Positions 22,059 through 32,681 are shown, counted from the first letter of the stretch. The stretch is DNA of 64,000 nucleotides from Gerris lacustris (GCA_951217055.1 OX578278.1:31757105-31821104), one strand, 5' to 3'. Numbers and translations are program-made. Notes: generated from the sequence alone by a model not told the origin.

Positions 22059-23241
22059 TAGGGTGATTTTAAATTGCTTCGTCATACTTTGAGGTATTAT
22101 TATTCTACACAGCAAGGCAAGTAACAAAGCATGTGTCAGAAAATGGCGCTTTGGATCTTGGATATAAATAAAATCTCCAGGCCTCTAAGAGGATGTGTCT
22201 TTACAATTACGCCAAGGGATGTGATTTATGCACGATGGGGCTTTTTGGGGATATTTGAAAAGCCTCGTGTACACCACCCATATTAATACACTAGAGGAGT
22301 TAAAGCGGAGTATTAACGATTAAGGCCCAATTCACACACGAGTGGCGTATGGCATTGGCGAGGCACTGGGGTGGCACTGGTTTGTGCCACCTCTATGTTA
22401 ACTTATGGCCCAATGTACACTGGCATGGCGTGGCAAATGACGCCTCCACCACGACACTCCGGCGCTACTCGTGGCTTATCAAAGTGGCGCGCCACTTGCA
22501 AACCATTAATTTCTTTTTCTGATCTTAATTCGTTTTCTTTCTTTTTTATGTGTTTTTATTGTTTTTAAGATAAATAATAAAATAATATACATATGTTAGA
22601 ATCTTGTAATAGAGCATTCTTGAGACATCCGGTAATAATTTTGAAAACAATCTGGGTATTCGTTTTGCTCCTGCATTACGTTGGACGCTCCGCCAGTTTT
22701 CCATTTCTCTAATCACACAGGATGCACCCAAAACTTCCTTCTCGAAATTTGGATGTTGGCAAAATTAATAATATCCAACAAATCATGCTCGTCGTCATCT
22801 GAGGAAGAAGGCATTGTCCTGGACAACATGTAGCGGGGAACTAATCCACTTGAACGCCATACATAATACATGTGTGGACAAAACACACCACGACCGATCC
22901 TCGCCAGAGCTACGCCAGTGCCATACACTTGGGCCTAAGAGGAATGAATGGCAGGCGTATTTGAAAGCATAAGACATTCATGGGGTCGATTAGAGGAGCC
23001 ATTGAGGTTTTTGTTAAGATGGAGGGTGGACATCTACTGGGGGAGATCGAACCTTTACTCTGAAGCTTTCAATATAATTTAATTAAATCATTAATATAAT
23101 TTAATTGTATTATTGGATTGATTTCCTCAATAAAAAATAACTTATAACTCTAGAACGAGCGATTTTTGGATACTTTTTTTACGTATTATCTTTGCTTGTA
23201 AAATTATACCTCATAGTTTGGCGAATTTTAAAATCACCCTG
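22059..23241 (+). mobile_element. mariner/Tc1-like element, decayed, split by a Harbinger insertion
   Basis: Terminal inverted repeats: left (C/T)AGGGTGATTTTAAATTG with GAGGTATTATT, right, inverted, CAGGGTGATTTTAAAATTCG with GAGGTATAATT. Both are flanked by TA. Inside, 22240-22320 (with one frameshift) reads WGYLKSLVYTTHINTLEELK, and after the inserted element 22955-23060 reads VFESIRHS and then KMEGGHLL. Together these are the C-terminal end of a mariner-type transposase (WGY-K..VY....TLEELK, then RVFESIRHR and the D/EGGH motif). The catalytic domain is missing, so the element is dead. Confidence 0.82.
22324..22935 (-). mobile_element. PIF/Harbinger element (612 bp) nested in the mariner-like element
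   Basis: Ends GGCCCAATTCACACACG and, inverted, TTGGGCC, directly flanked by the 3-bp duplication TAA (22321-22323 and 22936-22938), the classic PIF/Harbinger signature. The - strand carries a transposase N-terminal relic: DDDEHDLLDIINFANIQISR then RRKFWVHPV, a stop, then NVMQEQNEYPDCFQNYYRMS, matching the Harbinger 'RR.WVHP....G.F..L..EL......F..YFRMS' start. The DDE catalytic part is absent. It interrupts the mariner transposase frame, so it inserted later. Confidence 0.82.
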
Positions 23242-23805
23242 TATATATATTATATAAAAATCAAAGATTATCGTTTGTGCCATGTATTTTAACAGTGTAT
23301 ATGAAGCCAAAAAAACGTTAATAGTATTCCCTTGTAAGGGTTTTACGGGGGGTTAAAAATCTAATTATTTTGGTTTGCTTTGATGTAGGGCCAAGTCTTT
23401 ATTTTGCTGTTATGCTTGATTTAATGTTATACTCAAACAAGATGAAAGGAATTCCTCTTCAGTTAACTTGCCTTCGTGGTTTTCTTACATTTTCTGTTTT
23501 CAGTCAAGCTTCAACAATCTTTAAACTGAAATATTTATATTATATGTGTAGATTTAGTAAATAAAAAGGTAACATTTTTGTTCATAATGTCTAAGGGAGA
23601 TAAAGGTTACTAAAAAGTCGTATATTCTTAACACATTTATCCTTTATTAAATACAGATCTCAAATACAGTACAAATATAAAACTTATTTTAACAGTGAAA
23701 GTATACAACTCCTAATAATTTTATGATTTTTGAGTTAGGATAAATATTCTATGGTGAACAACATTGAAAAGATTAATGAAAAGTTGCGATTATTATATTT
23801 TTTAA

Positions 23806-24041
23806 ACCCGGTTCATAGCACGAGTCAAATTTAATCTATGACTGTCTTATCTTGCGCGAAAGGTTTGTTCCGTTCCATCCAAACTTTAATGTGCGCTTGC
23901 GCAGTAACTTCAATGCTGCGCAAGCGCATAAGGAAGGAACGGTGGGGGAAAACATGCAGTGACGTCTCCACGGCTTCCATGAATGTAATTGTTAACTATA
24001 TAGCCCAAACGCGAGTAGAAAGCGCGTGCTATGAACCCAGC
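23806..24041. mobile_element. TTAA-flanked MITE (236 bp)
   Basis: Inverted ends CGGTTCATAGCACGAG (from 23809) and CGTGCTATGAACCCAG (to 24040), flanked by TTAA on both sides (23802-23805, 24042-24045). The centre holds a palindrome TGCGCTTGCGCAG / CTGCGCAAGCGCA at 23891-23929. TTAA duplication points to a piggyBac-like mobiliser. The open frame at 23838-24077 crosses the end of the element and is not a gene. Confidence 0.7.
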
Positions 24042-24045
24042 TTAA

Positions 24046-25819
24046 TTCAAAGGGAAGAAATAAAAAGTTATGCTTGAAAAATTCCCCAGAGAAGGAACTC
24101 ATCATTCCCGAGAGAGGGTACTCATCATTCCCAAGAGAATGAAGATTCCCCCGTATCTGATTTTATTATAAAGATGAACTTACGAAATCTTTTTCTGGCC
24201 TTTTTAACGAAGTATTTCCATTTCCCATGCTTTGGTGTCATCCTATTTTCTCTACTTTTTGTACGGCTTAAAATAATGAAGTATTTATATGGTTTTCACA
24301 TTGACTTTTGTTTATTTCTTGTTTTCCTTATAACTATTGTTCTGTTCAACGCAGAACATCCAGTTACCAAATTGTTCAGTTTCCTTTAAGCAGTGTTTTG
24401 AGCTGAAATCAGGCAATGAACAATTATTAATAATATAACTTCGGGTTTTAAATTTTACGCTTCTACTGAAGACTTGATAACAGTTTTTCTAGGAAGTGAA
24501 TAGATCCTAAATGATGAAATAAAACAATGGTTTAAATCAAAACAAGTATATTAAAAATAGTTGATGAAACTCTTTTATAGATTTTCTTAATACAATAATT
24601 TCAATAGAAATTTCATCTAAATTACTTAACTAGAATGATTATTGAGTTTTCTTAAAATACATCTTCTGTGAAAGTTCCACCTTTCTAGGTAGTCGGGACA
24701 TTCGGTTTGTTCGGGTTCGGGGTAGTGGGTCTAATTTAGGTTACAAGATTTGGAAGCGAAGTGAAGTTAAATTACCGCGTTTAAAATCTAAAAATCATTT
24801 TTTTTTTTTTTTTTTATAAAACAAGTTCATTTAAGTTTTAATTTTGATAAATAAGAGAGCATACAACTTACAAAGCAACTGAGGAGTTCCATAATAAAAT
24901 TATAACTGAAACAACCGTGTTGATTTGAATCTTTACTTATCTAAAACTTTATAACTTTTTGCAATTAGCTTCCAATCTATTACTATTACCCTAAACTAAA
25001 TAGTGATACACTGAAATTTGAAACTATCTTCATAATAAAATCTCTTCTCTTTCTTACTCACTGGTCTTGTTTGTTAACCAAACTATTTTAATATTATAGA
25101 AATATAATTATTATGATATAAATAGATTAGTATGAAGTTTGACTGAGATCAGATATTCCATTGTACTATAACTAATTTGAACATTATTTACCCGTGTATA
25201 TAGTTGTACAAATATCTATCTGTATTTAACTTAAATGATTATAGCAGTTAAATATCACAGACCCATAGTAATAAATATACTTAACATACAACATACACTG
25301 CTCAAAAACAATTAGGACACATTTCTTAAAGTGAAGAAATGTTAACATTTTCCTGTATATTATGTTAATTTAGGTTTAAATAATAAAATAAAGATAAAAC
25401 AATATAACCGCTGCGAAGTGGCAACTGGGTGTTTGGTACCATGTAGTTATAAGGATTATACAGCTGATGGAGCGACATACTAATCTCGTGTCATCCATTA
25501 CATGTATAGTTGTATAAGCCCTTTGGTGGAGGCCTAGGCCCTCCACGCCTCCACGGACTGTTACACCATAGAGTTATGTAGTTATCAGAGGATTTTATTA
25601 CCTAGTACTAACACTTGTTCATATCAACATACTTAGTTAGGTACCTAAATATGTAACCGACTTAAAAAACTAAGTTACAATGTAATTTTTCAAAAAATAA
25701 CTTTTTTCCCCTAGTGTGTCCTGGTTTTATTTTCTTTCTTTACCAGGGCTGTTGATCAAAAACTAGGACAGTACTGGTAAAACCAGGACGGTCACCTTAC
25801 TTTACATCGTCCCTCGGAT
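24046..25819. other. intron 2 stretch, mostly unrecognised
   Basis: 24085-24150 contains a short tandem repeat (ACTCATCATTCCC-AGAGA, two to three units). 25430-25530 (AAGGATTATACAGCTGATGG, AGCGACATACTAATCTCGTG) recurs, diverged, at 37082-37130, so it is a dispersed repeat. 25290-25330 has GCTCAAAAACAATTAGGACAC, and 25710-25750 ends with TGTCCTGGTTTTATT; this could be a weak inverted pair. Confidence 0.4.
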
Positions 25820-26339
25820 CAGTGGCGTATCCAGCGGCTAGGTCTGGAGGGGGCACATTCTCAGTCTGTTTAGATTTGGGGGGGGGGGGGGATATTGTAG
25901 TGGTAAAAAGAAAAGGGAACTACTTATTCAACCAAGCAGTTGCTCCCCCCTCCCCCCCCCCCCCCCCCCAAAAAAAGAAAGCACAACTTATAAACAAAAA
26001 AATAACAACATAACTGTTTTAGAACGTATTCGTTAGAAAATGTTATACTGATACTTACTGCAGTATAATATCTTACTGTAAGTCATGGCCGTCGTCTGAA
26101 GTTAATTATTGGGGAGGATTTATGGCGGGGGCCCTCCCCCGGAAAATTTTGAAAATATGACCTCTCAAAACAGAGCTTTTATGCATTTCTGAGGTGTAAT
26201 TGAATATGAGGTGAATTTAAAAATATGTATTAAAAAAAATACGGCGGTATCTTTTTTTTTTACTCTATTGGTTCTGGGGGGGGGGGGGGGGGGGGGCACG
26301 TGCACCCTGTGCCTCCCCCCCCCCCCGGATACGCCACTG
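25820..26339. mobile_element. hAT-type element (520 bp) with exact 8-bp duplication
   Basis: Terminal inverted repeats CAGTGGCGTATCC (25820) and GGATACGCCACTG (to 26339); target duplication CCTCGGAT at 25812-25819 and 26340-26347 is identical. Carries long G- and C-runs near both ends (25879-25891, 25946-25970, 26275-26296, 26315-26326). No transposase. The identical duplication indicates a fairly recent insertion. The segment 26030-26110 is related to 190-295 in inverted orientation. Confidence 0.93.
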
Positions 26340-26852
26340 CCTCGGATCGTTCGGGAATCGTCTAGGAAAAGTTTTTTTTGCCCAGGCGCATACTCTATAC
26401 TGTTATAAAATCTTTGTCAGGTTGGAACGGATTTGTGACTCTTTTGAAGTGGAATAAACATTCAAGGAAACCAAAAATATAGGGTGGCTAAGGATAGTTT
26501 GGACTTTGGACCACACGACAAACGATTTGCAAAGGTTTGTAACGTTTGTAGTCCTCAAATATTCGGGTTGAAACGGCTTTTATCCATTGCGTATTCCCGT
26601 GACGATCCTACGGACGGTTCCCTACTTGGTTGGTACAAATCTATAATATATATTATACGTATTTTTATATTTTTTGTAAGGGTAGGTATATATATATATA
26701 TATTTTTAAAAAATACCTTTTACAAAAAACAATATTTTTATTGCTTAACAAAAACAAACTTCATTATGAAAAAAAACGTAACAAATTATATTTTTAACCT
26801 TAGTACACAATAAAATTAATTTCTTCTCAACGACTTCAGTATTTTTTCAATC

Positions 26853-27182
26853 CTAGAAAACATCACGGAACTTGATGCACAGAAGCTCTATTTCCCTCTC
26901 CTCGGGTGGGAGTATAGAAAGGATAGCGTCTTCCAATTCCTTGCGACCGATGTGGGGAGCGTACTTGGATGGTGATAGGAGTTTCTCTTGGGCAAAATGT
27001 GAAAACTCACAGGAAGAAGTAGTTATTTCTTCGAAATGGGCCACTTCAACGTCCAATTCTGGTAGTTGATCCTGATTATTGGGAGTAAGGACACCTGATG
27101 TCCATCCAAAAATGGATGGACGAAAAATTTGTTGTTTACACCATGATACTTCGCTATCTATCACCATTTGTTCAACTTCCAT
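26853..27182 (-). CDS. uncharacterised 109-codon open frame in unc80 intron 2
   Basis: Not recognised. The frame starts at ATG (27182) two codons after an in-frame TGA and ends with TAG. The protein is Glu-rich and complex in composition, not low-complexity: MEVEQMVIDSEVSWCKQQIF at the start and SILPPEEREIELLCIKFRDV near the end. No signal peptide, membrane segment or known motif is visible. No poly-A signal was found downstream on this strand. It could be a small nested gene, an exon of an antisense gene, or a relic of a transposon protein. Of the short frames in the introns it is the one that looks most like protein. Confidence 0.3.
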   Translation of the reverse strand: MEVEQMVIDSEVSWCKQQIFRPSIFGWTSGVLTPNNQDQLPELDVEVAHFEEITTSSCEFSHFAQEKLLSPSKYAPHIGRKELEDAILSILPPEEREIELLCIKFRDVF

Positions 27183-27738
27183 TCTTCAAATAGCTTTGTA
27201 CAATGCAGAATACTATCTTATAGTATTAGTATAGAAATATCTTCTCAAATTTTTAATTACCTACACTGAGTTCCCCCGTACTTCTGCCAGAACGTATCGT
27301 TTTGTAAGAGCAAAAACGTTTTTAGAGCAATCACAAGACCTGAATGCCACTCTTGCTAAGAATAAACCGACCTATATACATTTTCCCCCACTGCTGACTA
27401 ATATCTAGTTGAAGTGGGGGAAATGAATTCAACATAAAAGCCTCATGCTTGAATAATCTACAAGAAGAATTATCCCTGTTTAAAATAGATAAAAGGTTTA
27501 GTTTAGAGAGGTATTTTTCTTTCTATAATTATTTATTTGAATAAATTATTTATTATTTATCTTATCCTTATTTTACTATGTACATTATTTCGTTTATCCA
27601 TCTGTATCAATGCACCTAATAAGTTTGTAAAATAAACTACAATTAAATGAATCTGGCTTTGTAGATTTCCTATAACTTATAAGTCAATTTGTATAGAATA
27701 ATATATGTGATTTATGTCGCTTACTTTTATTTTTTCAG

Positions 27739-27759
27739 GAATTGAAAGAAGCTTGCAAG
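27739..27759 (+). CDS. unc80: candidate 21-nt unc80 microexon (ELKEACK)
   Basis: Seen: a strong acceptor (T-rich tract, tttttcag), 21 nt reading GAA TTG AAA GAA GCT TGC AAG, and donor gtaaag. Exon 2 ends and exon 3 begins in phase 0, so inclusion would insert seven residues (ELKEACK) between HEASCM and SFEKVL without shifting frame. Known UNC80 proteins join these two blocks directly as far as I recall, so this would be an optional neuronal-type microexon. The insert resembles a loose repeat of the preceding KLHEASCM, which could mean a tandem exon duplication. It may also be chance, since the exon is tiny. Confidence 0.4.
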
Positions 27760-28189
27760 GTAAAGTTATAATATTTATATATTTCCCCTTTATTGTTAAA
27801 TATACTATATTATTTTAATATTTGTTAATTTTATTCAATAGTTTTGATAACGATTATAAAATCTAATCTTTAATGAAATATAAATTGCTTTTTCCATAGC
27901 TGGATTTAAGAATTATTAAGGGGTTAGAGATAGATTTGGTCGTTCTTGAACCTTGAACGAACGGATCAAAATAAACAAGTCAGCTAAATGAACGGGGTCC
28001 CTCTTTTCAGGTTGTTTCTGAAAATTAACAGTACAAGTAAATTTTATTACAGGCAAATTAGTAAATTTAAGGAGAAGTTTAATAAGGTTAGATCGTAAGG
28101 GGAAGGTGAAGGAGATATGACAAGACATGAGCTCTGAGAGAGAGCCGGAATGAATGGTGCTTAATGCACTGTGAGGCCGGCTTATAAAC

Positions 28190-28400
28190 CCTCGTCCCCA
28201 CTCAACAGGCATCCCCCCCCCCCCAGGTACTAGGGAGGCAGCCCCCACTCACTCCCAGGCACGCGTGCGCAATGGGAGTAGAGAGGGACCCCTGGTTGCC
28301 GTCTGCCGTCGCCGTCGCCGTCCCAAGTCCCAACTCCTAACTCCCAACTCCAACCCCAACCACCCGGCCCGGCGATGTATACCATACCACAACCACACCA
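28190..28400. other. GC-rich island in intron 2
   Basis: The only GC- and CpG-rich patch of this kind in the window: ACGCGTGCGCAATGGGAG, CCGTCGCCGTCGCCGTCCC, CACCCGGCCCGGCG, with tandem CCCAACTCC-type units. A 110-codon - strand frame (28248-27916) starts in it. Could be an internal promoter, for a shorter unc80 transcript or an antisense transcript, or part of a GC-rich element. No TATA box or initiator could be assigned. Confidence 0.4.
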
Positions 28401-28642
28401 CACACTACTAACTACTAGTAGTCACACTACACACCATGACCTACTCACTGCTCACACTCACTGCTATTTAGCTTCTATATAGCATTCATACATTCAACAG
28501 TAACACACATGATCTTCCTATTCATACCGAAAAGAAAAATAATCCTTGACAGATAAGTAACAGTAATATCATTTAAAAATATCACAGAATTTTAAAAACA
28601 AGTTATTCTTTCTAATTATGGGATACTTGAATGGTAATATTG

Positions 28643-29006
28643 AAGGGGCGATTGGACGAGCCGGTTTGATCTCCTTGAGTCGGGGCCACGTCCCCTCGGC
28701 CCGAAACCGAAACGTTTTGGCGTTGAAACTAGAGGTTCCATCCGACGTAGGGTAGAAAAGTAGGGGAACTATAGGCCCTCACTACTTCACCCTGCGAACC
28801 GTCGACCGACAGTGTAAATTAGTGTAATCCTCTTCGTCGGACCCGATTTCCCTGTCTCCATAAGAAATTGCTGACTGTATGGAACTGGGTCGGGCCAGGT
28901 AAATGCAACACCCTGTCTATGGCCTGTGGTGCGTAGACCATACACAGGGAAACCCTGGCCGAAACCAGGATCAGACGGCAGGGAACGGATCGTCCAATCA
29001 CCCCTT
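28643..29006. mobile_element. inverted-repeat DNA element (about 364 bp, GC-rich)
   Basis: Left end AAGGGGCGATTGGACGAGCC and, inverted, right end GGATCGTCCAATCACCCCTT; 17 of the first 19 positions match. Base composition is much richer in G+C than the flanks. Flanking bases are ttga on the left and aaat on the right, so the duplication is unclear. The 60-codon frame inside is not recognised. Confidence 0.65.
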
Positions 29007-29372
29007 AAATCTTAAATCAGAATCATAATGTCAGCAGCCATCAGCTGCCAAAGTTCAACCAGTTTGTCACTAGCCACGGACTGTGTATAGACCACTAGAC
29101 CACCCTTACCCTATACACGGTTATTGGTCACTAGCTATGAGACCACTTTGATTTGAAGAAATAGTTGAATAATTAACACCCAGGCCCCCAGTGACAAGCT
29201 AACTCCAACCCGATTTCTAGGTGTTAATAAACAGATGAGCTGATTACTCTATTTCTATTTCTTTCTTCTAGGCTATGGCGTTTAGGATTATAATTTTTTT
29301 TTTAAATTATTTTTATATAATTTTGTCAAAAATAACATACCGGTGTATGAATATAATATTTTATCTTTGCAG

Positions 29373-29518
29373 TCGTTTGAAAAAGTTTTGGTACAGAATC
29401 TACAGTTTGGTTTGTCTCCAAGTCTGACAGATGCCATACAATCCATACCAAGATGGCGTCTAGTTCAGGCCGCCTTCCCTCATGTACTTCACTGTACCTC
29501 TTCCCTTCTTTTTAATAG
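29373..29518 (+). CDS. unc80: unc80 exon 3 (residues 46-93)
   Basis: Acceptor tatctttgcag, donor gtattg; enters in phase 0 and leaves in phase 2. It encodes SFEKVLVQNLQFGLSPSLTD, then AIQSIPRWRLVQAAFPHVLH, then a CTSSLLFNR-type end. This is one of the most conserved parts of UNC80 (vertebrate SFERVLVEN and RWELVQAALPHVLHC). It lies in the N-terminal helical-repeat region. Confidence 0.96.
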
Positions 29519-31200
29519 GTATTGTTATATTTCTCCAAAATTTAAATTTACTCTAATATGATAATGCGGCAAAAATGCAGTTCTTAAAAATTAGCACGAT
29601 TATTGAAAACGTTTTATTGCATTATTGAAAAAGTAATAAAGTTTAACTTCTCATAAGAATATTTTAAAAATGATGTGTATTAACAATTAAATGAATTAGG
29701 GTAAATTCATAATATACGTGCCAGGCCGAGATTTAGAGCCACCTCTAACTACCCCTAATCACCTCTAACCCCCTCTAACCACCCTTTAGGAAATTTCACT
29801 GGCACGTACAATATGAATTAGCCTTAATTAGTTATTATAGATAGCTATAATTATAATCCTTAAAACAATTTAAATCCTATAAATAAATAATAATTGAATT
29901 TATGTTCCCAGTCTCACATATTGTAGAAAGTTCTTTATCTAAATGTGGTTGAGCGTTAGGTTCTACAACTGACAGGAACTGTAACATTGTGATTTTAGCG
30001 CTAGTGCTAGTGCTAGTTCAAAATATTCACTCTCCTGTCATGTACATTTTGATTTTATGTACTTACAGCTGTTTCGGTTCGGAAACTGTTATTTATAATT
30101 ATTTTCAACGAATTTTCATTGACAAGCATAACTACATTTATCAGCAATCAGCGCTTATTTTTGTAGCATTCATCAGTTAAGTTTACTATACATATTTAAA
30201 ATATTGATATTGGAAAAGCAGACTTTCGTGGATCTTGGTAAGCATATTTTTTTTTGTTTCGTTCTTTTTACATTCTAGCCGAGCTGAGGCTTAGAAATTT
30301 AATTTAAGGTGCTTATTTAACAGAAAAATTTGAATTAGGATATGTTTTAGGTTATGTGAAACGTAAATATCACCACATCAATGTTAAACAATTGTTAGAA
30401 CCGAACGATATTGAATTGAGATTATGACATTCGTACGAGTTGCCAGCCAACAGATATTGAAAGAAAGACATTAAGATTGTGCTAATTAAAAATCCACGAC
30501 ACTAGTGTAAAACGTTTTATTTGAACAATATCTCCTTCAGTTCAGCCAAAATATCATAAGTAAATGTCAACTCAACTACCATTTTTTTTTTTTTTTTTTT
30601 TTTTTTGTAATAAATGCCTTTGTGTAAGTGATCTCTATGTTAGCAATGAACTTAAAGTGTTTCCGAGTAGTTTTCTCTTATTGTCTGTTACTGGCATCAA
30701 ATATACTAGCCTTACAATTAGGATTGATTTGTGACTACATAGGAAAAGCATAAAACTGGGTAGGAAGCCAATTAGAGCTTGAGATTTTGACGGCTAGAAG
30801 GTCAAATATAAAGTTATATTTGCTTCAAATATCAATATATGTTAAGTAGATCACGGACATTTTTGTACATGCTCTAACTACCCGGCATTTTCAACTGTGC
30901 ATAGCATGGGTTGAACCTCTAAACTAAGTCTTAAAGTGAAATTTATTACCCCTGATCTCTTTAGGTTTTAGCTCCTACTATCTTCCAGTGCCTCATCTCT
31001 GTGGCTTGAATTTGTCTCTCCAGTTTCTTTGTTAAAGCCCATGATTTGTCATGGTGGGAATATACACTGTTTTTAAGTTATTTTGGTTGTACTGCTTATT
31101 TCGCCCTTTCTTATAAAACTTTTATTTATAGCATGAAAAAGTCTGCCCTTGGCTACTATATCCTTGCTTCCATTTTTGCATTATCCTTTTAAAATTAAAT
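29519..31200. other. unc80 intron 3, first part
   Basis: 29725-29800 is a low-complexity CCTCTAACTACCCC-type tandem (about five units of 9-10 nt). 30581-30606 is a 26-T run. No gene or complete element recognised. Confidence 0.45.
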
Positions 31201-31212
31201 AGACCTATGGGT

Positions 31213-31218
31213 TAAGAG

Positions 31219-31261
<43 letters not shown>

Positions 31262-31700
31262 TAGACTTTATTTGGTTCTTCGGTATACAGTAATGAATGA
31301 TACTATATTACATAGGAGACCCTGATAAAAACAAAAACAATAATGCCGCCTGTCACGGTTATATGTTTCCCCCGTTGACAGGCTCCTGGACCTCGCTGGT
31401 CGAGGTCTAGGATGGTGGGGTCTCTAATTTAGATAGTAAGTTTTATTTATTTGTATATAGTTAGGTTTAGTTTAATGTATATAGGATAGGTTAATTAACG
31501 GCCCCACCTTCGCCTGTCACGGTTATATGTTTCCCCCGTAGACAGGCTCCTGGACCTCGCTGGTCGAGGTCTAGGATGGTGGAGCCATTAGGGTAATTTT
31601 AGAGTCTAAGTCGGTCTCGCCCTAGCCCGCCGCGGTCATTTGTTTCCCCCGCTGGCGGGAACACTGGGCTTTGCCGGTCAAAGTCCAGGAGCGCGAGACC
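31213..31700 (-). mobile_element. probable LINE-like 3' end with three structured repeat units
   Basis: On the - strand the sequence ends AACCAAATAAAGTCTATA followed by a (TTA)n tail (31213-31262 on the + strand), as expected of a retroposed 3' end. Upstream of this end on the - strand lie three units (31348-31412, 31512-31576, 31625-31688), each able to fold into two adjacent stem-loops. Units 1 and 2 are nearly identical. Unit 3 has different bases but keeps the pairing, and it conserves the loop string TGTTTCCCCCG. See the separate finding. Confidence 0.6.
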
Positions 31701-31982
31701 ATGTAGTTTTAGGTCTATCTATATTATTACAAAGCTACGTTGCTGCCGTAGCACATAACGAGCATATATTATGCTGCTGAAAGACCTCCCGCCGAGACAG
31801 GCAAGATGATCTTCTGCCTAGGCCTCCAGATCCCCCATCTCAGGTAAACCGAGACGGGAGGGTTTTTATGCGGGAGCGTAAAAGTCAACCTCCACAGCAC
31901 GGGTAAGCAAGGCTTATCGTGGCATGTGGAATGACGCCGGAAAAAAAGGCAAGGCGCTAATAGCCTATTCTTGGCTGATGCG

Positions 31983-32020
<38 letters not shown>

Positions 32021-32040
32021 AAAAAAAAAAAAAGTAAATT
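31701..32040 (-). repeat. continuation of the retroposon 3' region and simple repeats
   Basis: 31785-31862 has CCTCCCG..CGGGAGG inverted borders and a GCCTAGGCC centre, GC-rich and probably part of the same element. 31989-32014 is (TA)n and 32015-32034 an A-run, which may mark an insertion end on the + strand. Confidence 0.45.
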
Positions 32041-32473
32041 TAAAGTGCTCGAGTGTAGATTTCAAATTATAGGACTGATCACAAATAACACAGCTTAACT
32101 TTTTATTTACAATGATAATTTAACCATAAAACCCAAAATATCATGAAGAAGAATAAATAGTTAAGTATAACAGAGCTTAATTGTTATAATAAAAATGTTT
32201 CTTCTCGATTACGTTTGCAAAGAAAATTATGATTAGTTGAAAACTATATAATTTGAGGGGTTTATGTTCGAATAATATGTCAGATTAAAATCATGAGCAG
32301 AATTGTAATTATTTTAAAAGTTTTGAATTTTTTTGAGAGCAAAAACGTTTGACTGGCCCTAAGTGAAGGGAATTAGCCGTAAAATAGGATCAAGTTAAGA
32401 GATATATATGTTTCTTTAAATGCTAATATGATTTTTGAACTGTTTTATATTAAAGTTTTCACTATCATTGCAG

Positions 32474-32639
32474 GAAAGACACAAACTTACAGAACCTCGG
32501 TAATGCAGAAAGTAAGATGCTATATATCCTGCACTGGATCATTTTGGATGCAGCAGACGAATGTGCAGATGCTGACTATGAGAAGGGCATCATTCCATCA
32601 TCACCTTTCTACTACATATTCCCTGTATCATCTATTACG
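32474..32639 (+). CDS. unc80: unc80 exon 4 (residues 94-149)
   Basis: Acceptor tcattgcag, donor gtaact. The split codon AG|G gives RKDTNLQNLGNAESKMLYIL, followed by HWIILDAADECADAD and a hydrophobic YYIFPVSSIT end. This matches the vertebrate segment LGVAETKLLHTLHWMLLEA. Enters in phase 2, leaves in phase 0. Immediately downstream, intron 4 carries the duplicated tail of a tRNA-derived SINE (32682 and 33027). Confidence 0.94.
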
Positions 32640-32681
32640 GTAACTAATTTTTATAAGGGCATTTCAAGAAATAAGTATGTA

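Noticed and set aside
23370..23564. Short + strand open frame
   Set aside because: Low-complexity hydrophobic translation, no motif, no splice context compatible with unc80.
27916..28248. 110-codon - strand frame as a gene
   Set aside because: It starts in the C-run/GC island and has no recognisable domain. It is noted only as part of the GC-island finding.
31213..31262. (TAA)n as a stand-alone microsatellite
   Set aside because: It directly adjoins an AATAAA-containing - strand 3' end, so it is more likely a retroposon tail.
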